A stretch of 64,000 nucleotides of DNA from Hericium rajendrae (taxonomy: Eukaryota; Basidiomycota; Agaricomycetes; Russulales; Hericiaceae), in contig CM065887.1 in NCBI GenBank assembly GCA_033439255.1, forward strand, positions 1,674,001 through 1,738,000. Reading direction: 5' to 3'. Shown here piece by piece: positions 33,150-45,255 of the stretch. The stretch's first letter is position 1; every line of letters begins with the position of its first letter. A program made the translations under genes and the position numbers. The notes below the pieces were generated by a model, which saw only the letters and a list, made by a program, of their open reading frames with translations, ran no database searches and was not told where the DNA came from.

Positions 33150-33660
33150 GCCTGAAACATCTAATCTAAAGGTAAGGAACGAGATAAGATGAAAATCACA
33201 CTTAGTGTGCTTTGGTAATGGGCATTTGCCCCGATCTCAACAAAGGTACAGGCAAGTGACACACCTGCACATGGCAACACACAATGTGTGTATATGGTTG
33301 TGCTGACTGACATGCTCACATTCAGCTGTAGCCATCTCTGAGCTGTCACTGGCCCATCCACAAGGTACATCGAGATGTGGTGAACCAGCATAGGGTGTGG
33401 CCAGTGAACATGAGGCACAGTGGGCTGGCATGAGATGTAGCAGGCATGCACGAGGCACTGGCCCCAGCACAATGCTACATGCCAAGTATAAAGCATGAGG
33501 TACAGGTACATGACATGCCTACACAGGTGTGCTAACTGATGTACTTGTGCATAGCTATGACCATTTATCAGCCATATATATGCTAGCATGTGTAGCATCT
33601 GAGCCCATGCATAAGACATCAGAGGCAGGGCATGGTGTGTCTGATCTATGTGTGAGGTAA
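33150..33660. repeat. degenerate GGCATGCACGAGGCAC-type repeat, copy 1
   Basis: Contains CATGAGGCACAGTGGGC and GGCATGCACGAGGCACTGG, matching the unit of the larger array at 59440-60290. It is open on the minus strand but shows no protein signature. Confidence 0.5.
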
Positions 33661-35518
33661 TTTATATACCTTCATTAATAATAAAAAAAGGAATCGTTTT
33701 GCCATGCACAGCATTGGCCCTCTTCCCCCAAGTATAGTATAGTACAAAAAGTGTAGAAAGTTAGTATAACTTTGATAATCACTTATGATAGGAATAATAT
33801 ACATATAGTCTATAATATAGATAGCATACATATAATATATACTTAGCATAGCTCTTATAGCTACTTTATACTATAGTATCTATGCCTTATAGTAAGGTAG
33901 CTATGATAACTATGATAACTCTCTATAGCTGTCCTATCTACCTTTATAGCTCTATATAGATGACCTCTAAGCTATATAAAGCTATGAAAAAAAGAAGACA
34001 GCTATCAGACTATTAGAGCTATGTAGCCGATATAGTGATATATAGCTCTAACAGATTTTTCAGATGTATTTCAGATATAGTATCTTTTTTGGCATACAAA
34101 GGTACTAGTATTAGATTGAATTCAGTAATTATGCTACTTGCAGTGATGCTAATACTATGTCAATTATAGTGCATCTGAATTTTTCATATTTACTGTATTT
34201 GTTATACTTCTTTTATAATCTCAAAAATCTACTGATTAGCTTGAATAATGAGAGTAAATATAATTTTCCTCTTTTATTTGTCAACATATATCCACAAGAT
34301 ATTAACTTACTGATTACTTATTCTTCAAACTATTACTTAGTTTGAATTTTGCAGATTTTGATACAACTGAATAGATCAGCATCAAATCTGATTATAAGAG
34401 CAGTTTTAGATAAGATTTATCTATATATGATAGTCAAATGCAATCTAAGATAGATGACATGTGGATCTTGCACATGTTATATAAGCAAGTGCACTGCTTG
34501 ACAGTGATGCCTACTTCTCTACTGCAAGTGCTTGTTTCACAATTCTACTCTCTGAGATGTGTAGTAGATATGTATAACTATGAATGCTAGAAATAATATT
34601 ACTTTGATTCTTCATATTCATTCACTTATAAGGTTAACAATCTATGTCAGCTGAAAACTTTCAAAATCAAGTTTTCTATGTATTCTGAGCTGTTTCTTAC
34701 ATTTTGAACTTTTTAACCTAAGGACATTTGGTGAGCCAAGCATCCACTAAGTACTCACACATGATATAAGCACACACAACATGTGATGAGTTTGAACTTA
34801 CTACACAACATGTATTATTAACAGAAAAAAGAGTATTGTACACTATTATATCTCAAAAAACAATGCTGCAGTCATTAAAAGCAAAGTGAGCTCACATCAA
34901 AAATTTTGCAGGCAAACTAGACATTATTGGAGAACAACAGAACATCTAGTCTGATCCAAAAAGTTTCTCATCAGATGAAGAGTGGCCTTCAGATTCAGAT
35001 CTGCCTACCAAGCATTTGGCTGCTCTTGGCAATAATGACAATGACAACAATGACAAATGTCTGATGATGAATGAAAGACTAATGCAGAAGAAAAAGACCT
35101 GCAACCTGAGACCAAACTTTCAGCATTCCATGTAGTGTTGCAAAAAAAAAAAACTTACAGAAATACTCTTTTATGATACATAAGAAAGATTAATTGAAAA
35201 AAAAAAACAGCTGACCTACTATGGTAGATTCAGCTAGCAAACTAAGGAAAGGAGGCTTGCAAGCACTTGAAAAGAGGCAGAGAATGACAAGCAGCAAAAA
35301 ATATTGCCAACATCATTAATCAATATAGTTTGCAAGTTCAAGATAGCATCCAATAATGTGAGTGTATTGATTTATATTAGGCAAGGCACCACTCACACAT
35401 GATATATTGTATCAGGATTCTATTAAGATCTCATCTGATAAATCAGACTTCATTAAAGAACTCAATGCTGAAAAACTTCTTAGTAATACTATTGAGTCTG
35501 CTCAGTGCTAAGGACTGA
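33661..35518. other. AT-rich decayed sequence
   Basis: No gene. 33690-33740 repeats the block seen at 8430. 33770-34110 is dominated by variants of CTATAGCT/TATAGCTA. 34360-34740 has the look of an old LTR (TATATAAGC then start-like text, and TTTGGTGAGCCAAGCATCC after it) but no terminal repeats were found. 34900-35300 may be decayed coding DNA. Confidence 0.4.
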
Positions 35519-36025
35519 TGTTCTGTAGTGACCGAGTAGGGGCTCAGGCTACACACAAACAACAAAGGCTGACTTGCTCAAGAGGCAATCGATGATGGAG
35601 AGAGTCAAGAGCAATTGAGAGAGGAAAGTGCAAAGTGGAGGAACTTAAAGGGCACTAGCGACTGATAGGAGGTAAATTCTATAGAGTTGCAAAGTGGTTA
35701 AGCTGAGGTTTAAGAGACTCAGCTCAACCAGTTAAATACAGGAGGATACACAGCCGTAAGTTATATCTAAGGTAACAATAGTAACTGTGCATTGTACAGC
35801 ATTGTACTGTGCATGATGAGGATGAAACATGATGGAGGAGTAGATAGGAAAGCACTGCAATGATCATGATAGAAACAAATAGTAGATCGAGGCAGTGCGA
35901 TAGAGTCCATGCATGCATGTAGATATGATTAAATAAATGGAATAGAGCAATAAGACATTTGACCATAGTAGGAATGTTGAAGGGAGTGATGTCAAGTTCA
36001 GAAATGAAACATACAGTTCTTAACA
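35519..36025 (-). mobile_element. isolated LTR, minus orientation
   Basis: Plus-strand ends TGTTCTGTAG and GTTCTTAACA, so on the minus strand it reads TGTTAAGAAC..ACAGAACA. Directly beyond it (36026-36042) lies the complement of a polypurine tract (AGAAAGGGGGTGG), as expected beside a 3' LTR of a minus-strand element whose interior would extend right to about 36300. That 36040-36300 stretch is weakly protein-like on the minus strand but not assigned. The other LTR is not in view. Confidence 0.45.
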
Positions 36026-36788
36026 CCACCCCCTTTCTATGACGCATCAGCCTGACATGTCCTAGTAATCCCAGCTAGGGAGGCCCTAGCTTGGATGGTG
36101 CAAATGGTCCTCCTCATCTGTTCAGGTGCACTGGCTTGTGCAGACCTGCTTTTTGAAGGGATGCGGGGGTTTCTGCCAGTCCATCGCTCACAGTTGGTCC
36201 AACCAGTACATGTGATGCTCCTTCACCTTGTCGATGCTAGCATCAGCATCTCAAAGGCAATTGAGGAGCTGACAATGAGCTCAGAATGCATTGGCCGTGG
36301 TGTGACATACCTGTACTGTAGAATGAGAAGGGAGCCTCAAGACAAAGAAAGCTGAAAAAGGGAATACTTACATAATATACAAATGCTAGAAAGGAGTGCC
36401 AGCACTCGTCGTGTATCTATCATCTTACCACTACAATCGAGTTTCAGTTTTCTTGCTTTCTCTTTCTGTTTCTTTTCTCGTCATCTGTCTATCGTCTCTA
36501 TCTCTCCGTTCCTCTCTATCATATGTTTCTCTCTCTCTCTCGAGTTACTAACCATTCTATTCAACTACAGAACTTAGACTATGACTCTTGGCTGACATGA
36601 AGCATTCCAGCATTCTTTCAGAGGAGAGGTTCGCTCCCTCCTAGTGTTCTCAAAGCTGGGGTAGGATCGCTCCCCGCGCTCTGCTTGTGAAGGCCTCGTG
36701 TCGTGGTGGCACCTTGTGTAACAGACGATAGAGGTCGAGCTGCTACTGCCCAGGAAGTCCAAGGTAGGCGAGCGAGTGAGGAGGGTAT

Positions 36789-37323
36789 TGTAACGGGACG
36801 TCCGAAGGTCGGGCCGGCCGGACCGCGAGACGTGTCGCCGATTGAGGAAGGAGTCTTCGCTAAGCAACCGGGAAGTTGCGAAGCGGAGATCGAACCACGT
36901 AGACAGACCATATGTATGTACAAGCAAATAAGAGACGACTTACTTCTTGCATCATCCATCGCCTTAGACGTGCTTCATCTTCTTCTTCTTCCTTTTCTTC
37001 TCTCTGCTTCCTCCTCGTCTCTTTTCTCGAAGGAAGGCTTCTAGTGAGTCTTCCGTGGGCCGACTCCCTATTTCCTTCCAGTTGTCGACTCGAAGGGTTT
37101 CCTCCTCGAGTCGGTAGCTTGGTCCAGCTAACGCCTGACACGTGTAGGCTTCCAGCGACGGCTCGTCCCTCGCCAGCCAGCCGCGCCTCACACTCGTTGC
37201 CCGCTCCTGTCGAAAGGGTTCTCCCTTCGACAGCGAACTTCCTTGTCCTCCAGCTCGATCGTGAACCACTCGTCAGCTCTCCACGCGGAGGTGTCCCCGA
37301 CACGTAGCGTTCCTAGCGTTACA
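36789..37323 (+). repeat. chromovirus 5' LTR
   Basis: 535 bp from TGTAACGGGACGTCC to CCTAGCGTTACA. The polypyrimidine stretch around CATCTTCTTCTTCTTCC and the sequence AAGCAAATAAGAGACG upstream are a possible promoter and initiation area. Followed by AAGTGGACAAGCAGTGG, the expected primer-binding position. Confidence 0.9.
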
Positions 37324-37373
37324 AAGTGGACAAGCAGTGGAATACCTGCCCCAGAGCCGATGCAGTCGTCCCC

Positions 37374-40121
37374 ATGGCAGAAACGTCTTCCGCCAGCGAG
37401 ACCTTTCGGTCTGCATTGACTTCCATTGCCAGAGGATCCTCCTCCTCTACCATCACTCCTAAACAACGTCCTCCCTTGCAACCTCTCTCTCAACCTCGCA
37501 GGACCGTCTCAGGCTCTCATGTTCTCCAGACCGCGAGTTCAAAGCACGCGGATGCGGCCTCCCTTCAGCGACTCACTCCAATCGACCTTAGCGGATTCCC
37601 AGCTGCATTCCTCGACGGTCCCTCCGGTCAAGCGTTCCAGCTCCTTCTCAAGTCGCCCTCTTCTGACCAATTCTGACCAACTCTCGTTGTACCAGCAGCT
37701 CATCTTCATGGCCAACAAGGAGCTCCCGTTGGATAAAATAGTGGCATTAAAGGAGGACCCGGGCGAGGACAGCCCTTGGTTTAGTCTCGATGCCAACTTC
37801 AAGTCCAGCCTTCGTCGCCTACTACGAGATGCCCAACCACTCGTAGACGCCTTTCTCCTCTGCGACGTGAACTCGGAATCCGGGAGGTCCTACGAGCTGG
37901 ACCCCAAACATCGGCTATTCAATACACTAGAGCGTGCCTCTTCTCGAATCATCATGCAGGCCACGTGGAATACATTGCGTGCTAGGTTTTCCCACGCTGT
38001 TACCCACATACACGCGAAGATAGACGAGGATTCTGAACTTACCACTTTCTACCCGAGTACTTCCCCGGTTCCTCGTTCAGAGCCGGACACTGCGGAGGCT
38101 CTTCAACTTGTGATTTCCCCAAGAGCGGTCTTGAGGACCCATCTCCAATCTCGCACTATGCAAGATCTACACATACCCACGAAGCAGGGCTCCAAAACCT
38201 TGTCTCCACTCACTAGCCTCGCCACGCTCCAGTTGCCTCCTGTGCAGCAGCTGGATCTGGACAAAGGCCTTATCATCAACCGCCGGCACTCGACCTCACA
38301 GCCGACCTCCGCGGGTAAATCTTGCGCCCTCGCCGAGTCGACCCCTCAACAACGTGGACACAAGTCTTGCTATAGCCTCGGGGGATTCGATGACCCTTCT
38401 GTCCTCCACCGGCCCCTGTCTTCCATACCGGAAGACGATGCGTCGCTCGCCTCGCCTATCAGAAGAATCTTCCCGACCAAAGAGCGCCAGCAAGCCACTA
38501 CGACGCAGCAAGTCACCGCTCGAACCCAAGAGCAGGTCGACCCGTACGAAGATCCAGGGGTATGGGTTCCCAACCCGGACTTCGAGGACGACAACCGCCG
38601 CTCCCGCAACTCAGAATAGAGTATGCAGGAGGAGATGGCGATGACAACGGCGGCGATGACGGAAGCAGCAGTCATGGCGGTTCCAGTGGAGGTTCCAGTA
38701 GAGGCACGGGACGCAGAGGATGGCGCGACATCCCTCCTCACCAAGACCCTCGACCGGACAGGAATGGCGATAGGGGCGCAGGCGAGCACAGAGGAGATCC
38801 TGGCGGAGGAGGCGGAAACGGCGGAGGCGGGGGCGGAGGCGGAGACGGCGGAGGAGGCCGCATTCCGGGAGCAAGAGGGGATGGTGTTCCTCCCCAAGCT
38901 CCCCAGAACCGGGTTAACGAACCTCGTATGAAGCTAGAAATCAAACGGGAAGACCTACCTGTGTGGGATGGTAACAAAGAGACCGCCATTGATTTCTTCT
39001 TCAAGATCTCCACCATCGCTGAGACGGGTGACCGCCTACCTTATGAGATCCCTCGCCTTCTTCCTCTCACCTTTCCCCCCGACTCGACTATAGCGGGATG
39101 GTATAGGCTTCTCTCCGAGGCTCGAAGAATGGCCATGAGCAGTCATCTCGAAGTATTCCTGGAGAACATTCGGGAACGCTATCTGGGGGATAAATGGTCC
39201 TTCATGCAAAGAACTGTCTACGATTCGATGTTGTTCCGTCAAAAGGAACATGAAAAAGAAAAGCCAATCGACTTCATCCAGTGGAAAGCCACCTACGCCC
39301 GGATTCTCGGCCTCAGTGACGATGGTGGTCCCCGGGAGGTCCACATAGTCATGGGCACCTTCCCCGTATACTGGAGGACCATCATCAATGAGCGAGAGGT
39401 GCCCGATACCGCTGTCCTCCTTCTCCGACTTACCAAACGTGAGAGAGAGTTAATCCACGTATGGGAACAGAACCAATGCTTCGAACGCACGGCGGAAAGA
39501 TCCTCTAGGTCCTTCTATAGGCGTAACGCCTACGTCACCGAGGAAAAGGATCCTCAAGCCGATGCAGAACCAGGAGAGATCCGTGATCCCGTCATCGCCT
39601 CCACCTACAACACGATTCAGCAACGCACGCGCACTCGCCCTCCTTCCAGAGATGGATACCGCTTTCCCAAGGAGGATAACATCGTCTCCAAAGTCCGGCT
39701 CCCGCCTTCCCCTTGCAAGGTCTGCAGCAGCGCTAACCATTGGGACAAAGAGTGCCCACATTTCCAGGAGTGGGTGAAGCTGAAGGAGATGAAGCGTTCA
39801 GAATGGGCGTACTACGACAGGAATGAGCAGGATGAACACGAGTATGAATCTGTATATCAAGCTTTCTTAATCGAGAAGTCCCTTGACCTGTATGATCCGT
39901 TACTAATGACTCGTGAAGAATATGAAGAGGGTAAGCAAGTTTTCCTGTCGAGCCGCGAGCAGACTAAGGAGCGAGGAGAGGTTCCCCTTCCCCCTCCCAA
40001 GTCAGCGGCCTCAGAGACTCCAGAGATGCCCCCTTCTATTTCACCTATTATCAACATACCCCCTAGCAGGAACGCAAAACCAGGGTATGCAGCTCAGGAT
40101 GTGTCCGTCTTAGCAGTTTGA
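37374..40121 (+). mobile_element. chromovirus gag region
   Basis: Part of the fossil described at 36789. The N-terminal part starts MAETSSASETFRSALTSI. The C-terminal part has a glycine-rich stretch, a capsid-like core (DNKETAIDFFFKI, YLGDKWSFMQRTVYDSMLFR) and one zinc knuckle CKVCSSANHWDKEC (CX2CX4HX4C). Composition and position identify it as Gag. The gag region is not a single open frame. Confidence 0.8.
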
Positions 40122-40190
40122 GGGCAGATCGGAGGCCGTCACACTCCGAGTACTGACGTCCGACTCGACTCGTGTGCGGACGTCACCCTC

Positions 40191-43100
40191 ATGTCCTCAG
40201 AATTCTACCATTCTCTCCCACAACTGCCTAAACTCCGTCAAGGCTTGCGCATCCGTCTCTCCCAGTTGACGGTTGAAGGTGGCGCAGAAGCCGAAGGCTT
40301 CGTCCGTATCCCTATTTTCCTTCCGTCCAAAGACGGACCCACTCTTCGTATCATAGTTGAGGCTTATGTCGTGCCCCACATGACCGTCCCTATCTTGCTG
40401 GGAGAAGACTTTCAGCAAAATTACAAAATGTCGGTCGACCGCAATATCTCTGAAGGCACGACTGTGTCTTTCAAGAACTGTCCGTATGACCTCCAAGCAG
40501 TCTCAGTCAAGCATTACCGCACACCGCAGGTCCAACGTAGCCTCTTCGGAGTTCAGTCCTTCCTCAGGGCAAAGGCGCACAGTCGCAGCAAGACTCAGCG
40601 TCGAAGACGTCTCCAGCGGGCCCGTCTCTACGAAAGGGAAATCCGCGCAGCACAGGACCACAGAATTATGCCCGAAACAGTGCGTAACATTCGGATTTTG
40701 GGACAATTCCTGGACGAGAGGGAATGGCTTGTTCAGAGATCGCTGTTGTCGTCAGGCAAGGACGATTTCTTCATTACGCCTAATACGTTATTCTCGGCTC
40801 GCAACCCCATTATACCAGTTACGAACCACTCGACACGGCCGCGCTACATCAGAAAGGGGGATATTGTCAGTACTGTTGCGGATCCCACATCCTTCTTTGA
40901 CGCGCCCGACAACCTACGTGAATTGGAGCAGATGATCACCAAATCAGCTCAAATAGCCCAACTGATTAAGAACCTTGCGGAACCAGAGTCCGCGGGCCAA
41001 TCCTTCGAAGGGAATCCTCCTCGAGATACACCCGCGGAAGCTCCTCAGGTTTCAACCGATCCTCCCATCCAGGACCAGCAGCAGACCTCCGAAGGGATTC
41101 CTCCTCGGATTCCGCTGGCGCAGGGAGAAGAGTCCCCACAGGCTTCACCTATGGGACCCAAAACGGCTGAGCTACCAGACCCCACATACTATCCCTCGGA
41201 CAGGCTTCGTGAGCTCTTGGATGTGGGCAGCCTGCCGGACAGGCTTCAGGACTCAGCCTGGGCCATGCTAGAGAACCATATTAAAGCCTTCGGATTCGAC
41301 GGACGGCTAGGGCACCACCCAGCCAAAGCGCACATCAGAACAGATCCAGATCATCCTCCTATATCCGTCCCCATGTACGGCTCGTCCCCACGCAAACGCG
41401 AAGTAATCGAAGCCCAAGTTCGACAGTGGTTCGAACAAGATGTCATCGAGCTGTCACGCAGTCCATGGAGCGCCCCGGTGGTCATAGCATACCGCAACGG
41501 CAAAGCGCGCTTCTGCGTAGACTATAGAAAACTCAATGCCGTTACAGTCCCGGACGAATTCCCTATCCCCAGGCAATCGGAAATACTCGGTTCACTCACA
41601 GGCGCGCAAGTACTATCATCCTTGGACGCCCTCTCAGGCTTCACCCAGTTGGAGATGGACCCTCAGGATATAGAGAAAACTGCATTCCGTACACACCTGG
41701 GTCATTTCCAATTCAAACATATGCCATTCGGCCTCTGAAATGGCCCCGCCATTTTCCAGCGCGTCATGCAATCCATCTTAGCTCCTTTTCTTTGGTTATT
41801 CTGCCTAGTCTACATCGACGATATCGTCGTTTTCTCCCAATCGTACGAGGAGCATATTGAACATTTGGACAAAGTCCTGCATGCGGTCGAAGACGCGGGT
41901 ATAACGCTGTCGCCCTCCAAATGCCATCTTTTCTATCCTTCCATCATCCTTCTGGGCCACAAAGTCTCTCGCCTAGGCCTCTCCACACATAAGAAGAAAG
42001 TACGAATCATCGATCAATTGGAGATCCCGCACTCCATCACGCAGCTTCAGACCTTTCTGGGCATGGCGGTCTACTTTTCTGCCTTTATACCTTACTATGC
42101 GGACCGCGCACGCCCGTTGTTTGAACTCACTCGCAAAGGCAAGACATGGACCTGGCTCAGGGACCAACAAGAGGCCTTTGATAGCATTAAGGCAGCACTC
42201 CAACAAGCCCCGGTTCTAGGACACCCCATACAAGGTAAACCATACCGCCTGTATACTGACGCTTCTGTCGCTGCTTTAGGATGTGCTCTACAACAAGTCC
42301 AACTTATCGCCGTCAAGGACTTAGAAGGTACTAACGCTTACAAGAAACTCAAACAAGCATTCAAGGCAGGGTTCCCTCCGCCTAAGTTTGTAGTTCCCAT
42401 GGACAAAGAATTCAACGATTTCGAACACCCGAAGGAATGGTCCCCCGTCTTCGAAGCAACCCTCATCCCAGTCGAAAAGGTTATCGCATACTGGTCACGC
42501 ACGTTCAAAGCAGCGGAATTGAATTATTCAGTAACAGAGAAGGAGGCCCTTGCCGCGAAGGAAGGACTCGTCAAGTTCCAACCATTCTTGGAAGGGGAAC
42601 AGATCCTCCTCGTCATGGACCACTCAGCCCTTCAATGGGCTAAGACCTACGAGCATACGAACTGCCGTCTCGCAGCTTGGGGCACGGTTTTCTCTGCCTA
42701 CAAGCCGGAACTACAGATCATTCACCGCCCAGGTCGCGTCCATTCTAACGTGGATCCCTTTTCCCGCCTCCCTCTGGAACCCCCGGCGTACATCTCTCCA
42801 GCCATGGACAACAGCCCCAGTTTGTTCACTGATACAGTCGCCGCTGCCCACGCAGAAGCTCTTGACCGGCAACGCCCAGCCGAAGCCTTCATCGCACTCT
42901 CGATGGAAGACTGCCTGGAGACTTCCTCAGTCTTTATAACGACCCGATCGAAGGCCCGACAGGAAGCCAAGCTGCAGGAGTTGCCCACTCTAGATAGCCC
43001 CACCCCAGCCCCAGCTGTTACAGCCCGATCAGATGCTACGCCGGTTTTAAAGACAACCTGCTCGTTCCCGCTGATCAGCCTGCCGGACAATTTCTTGCGA

Positions 43101-44578
43101 GAGTTTCATGAGGCATACGTTAAGGACCCCGCCTTTAAGGCTAAGTGGCTCTCCCCACCCTCACCATTCATAGACCACCAGCCGGGCCAAAGGTTCTTTA
43201 AAGATGAACGCGCCCTCCTGTTCTTTGAGGATGCTAATCAAAGCCTCCATCTGTGCATACCGCGTCAACTCCAACCACGGTTCCTAGCTCTCGCACATGA
43301 GTCTGCAGCGGAAACAGCTCACGCAGGTGCCGAGAAACTGCGGGACTTCTTGGCTCGAAAGCTTTACTGGCCGCGCATGAACCGCGACATCGAGCGCTAT
43401 TGCGCTTCGTGCGACGTCTGCCAGAAAATCAAATCTAAGAATTTCAAGAAATATGGGCTACTCATACCCAACCCTATTCCCAATCACCCCTTCCAGTCCA
43501 TCTCCATGGACTTGATCGTGGGCTTACCCATGTCCCTCGGGTTCAACGCCGTCTTCGTCGTCATCTGCCGTCTATCTAAATATGTACAGTTCATCCCCAC
43601 CACATCCAGCTTATCAGCAGCTGACTTTGCCAAGCTTTTTGTCGACAAAGTCGTCTGCCGCTTCGGCCTCCCAGACTCGATTATCTCAGACCGGGACCCT
43701 CGATGGACGCACGATTTTTGAAAACGGTTATGGAACGATTGGGTATTAAAATGAACCTCTCTTCATCACACCATCCTCAACATGATGGTCAGACGGAAGT
43801 GACCAACAAAGCTCTTGAAACTGCCCTTCGTGCGTACGTCGCGGAAGACCGCACGACATGGGCTGATTGGCTCCCCCTCCTGGAGTTCGCTCACAATGCC
43901 ACCGTATCAGCTTCGACAGGGTACTCACCCGCCTTCCTCCTCTACGGATTCCAACCAAACGACGTCATGGACGTGCTCATTCCTATGGACCAGCGTCGCA
44001 TTTCCCGACATGCCGCGTCAGGCGACTTCCTTCTGTCGATGACGGCTCACCGCACAGCCGCTCGGGACACGATTGCCCTTGCGCAGCACAGCCAAGCTCA
44101 GCAGTTCAATAAAGGGCGCTGAGAGCTAACTTTCAAACCTGACGACTTAGTCCTGGTCAATCCGCACAGCCTGGAATGGAAAGAATCTAAAGGCGAAGGC
44201 GCGAAGCTCGTCCAGTGCCTCATTGGCCCATTCGAAGTCCAGCAATGCATTAACGACAACGTCTATCGTCTGCGCATGGGGGACAACTATCCAGGATCCA
44301 CTGTCTTCAACGTCCAACACCTGCAACCTTATGTTGCTTCACCCCTGGACTTCGGCGAGCGAACTACGCTAGAAGACACCCGCCACGATCGTCCTCCCTC
44401 GGAGGAGTTCGAAGTTGAAAAGATAGTGGCTCACCGGTGCAACGCCCACACAGGTAACCTCGAATTTCTCGTTCGATGGTCCGGGTATTCCCCCCTGTAC
44501 GACATGTGGCTATCCAGCCGTGATCTACGCAACGCGCCCATTGAGCTCTTCTCTTACTGTAGAGCTCATGGCCTTTGA
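40191..44578 (+). mobile_element. chromovirus pol region (PR-RT-RH-IN-chromodomain)
   Basis: Part of the same fossil. Domain order: retropepsin-like protease (VEAYVVPHMTVPILLGEDF), reverse transcriptase (FCVDYRKLNAVT and LVYIDDIVVFSQS carrying the catalytic YIDD), RNase H (YRLYTDASVAALGCALQQ), the integrase HHCC zinc domain (HAGAEKLRDFLARKLYWPRM then CASCDVCQKIK), the integrase core (DLIVGLPMSLGFNAVFVVIC, SSHHPQHDGQTEV) and a chromodomain (VEKIVAHRCN then LEFLVRWSGYSPLYDMW). The chromodomain places it among the chromoviruses, which target chromatin through that module. The region is interrupted in a few places. Confidence 0.9.
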
Positions 44579-44787
44579 CGGCCCGGGCGGCCTGCCCGAC
44601 GTGCTTCGGAGCTTCGCCACAACTGTACAGTTTATGTAGCGGAGTCTAAATGTACATAGAGCCACATCTCGCTATCTATAGCTCCCATCTATCTTCTTTC
44701 CCAGTCAGACTGTCATGAAGGGCTTTCCCTCACAACGTGTCCTTTCTTTTCTCTCTTCCCCACATGTCTACCCACTCCATCTCTCGC
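44579..44787. other. chromovirus sequence after the chromodomain
   Basis: About 210 bp between the end of the chromodomain and the insertion point of the small LTR element. It has no protein motif. It resumes after the insertion, at 47909. Confidence 0.5.
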
Positions 44788-44791
44788 ACGT

Positions 44792-44963
44792 TGGAGTGGG
44801 GAGACTAGGTCTCCCACCCTCCAGAGGTTGGGCCAGCAGCGGTGGTTAGCCAAGGGCTTAGTCAGCATAGCCCATGTCTGTAGCATGTCACAGTAGGTAG
44901 CCTCATCACAGCATTCATCTGCATTCCTTCGGGGCATAGCTAGAGTCCCCTGGGCCCACTCCA
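44792..44963 (+). repeat. LTR 1 of the small LTR element
   Basis: 172 bp, TGGAGTGGGGAGACTAGG to CCTGGGCCCACTCCA. Its outer ends are themselves inverted (TGGAGTGGG/CCCACTCCA). One A/G difference from LTR 2 (CCAAGGG versus CCGAGGG), a CpG transition. Confidence 0.9.
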
Positions 44964-45255
44964 CCTGGTGATGAGAGTGTGAGTTCGACATACGCAGCTC
45001 TGCCCTCATTTTGCTGTCTTTTTTCATCCTTTTTCGAGCTTTCGTCGTCTCTTGTCGCTACTCGCACGCTCGTGTCGTGTCATACACTCGTCGTTCTCAG
45101 CTGCGCGGTCCCCAGTGCTCTCTTGGTGATTTTTTTTGTTGCTCTCAGGTGCTCCTCAGTGCTCTCCAGTGTCCTCAAGCCTTGTTATTTCGTGCCTACC
45201 AACGAACACCCCAACTCGTTCGAACTTCGAATCGACCGGCCGCGAATTACCCGAT

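Noticed and set aside
34360-34760. Old LTR with TATATAAGC and a downstream GTGAGCCAAGCATCC
   Set aside because: No matching second copy or inverted TG..CA ends could be found, so it stays as a remark only.
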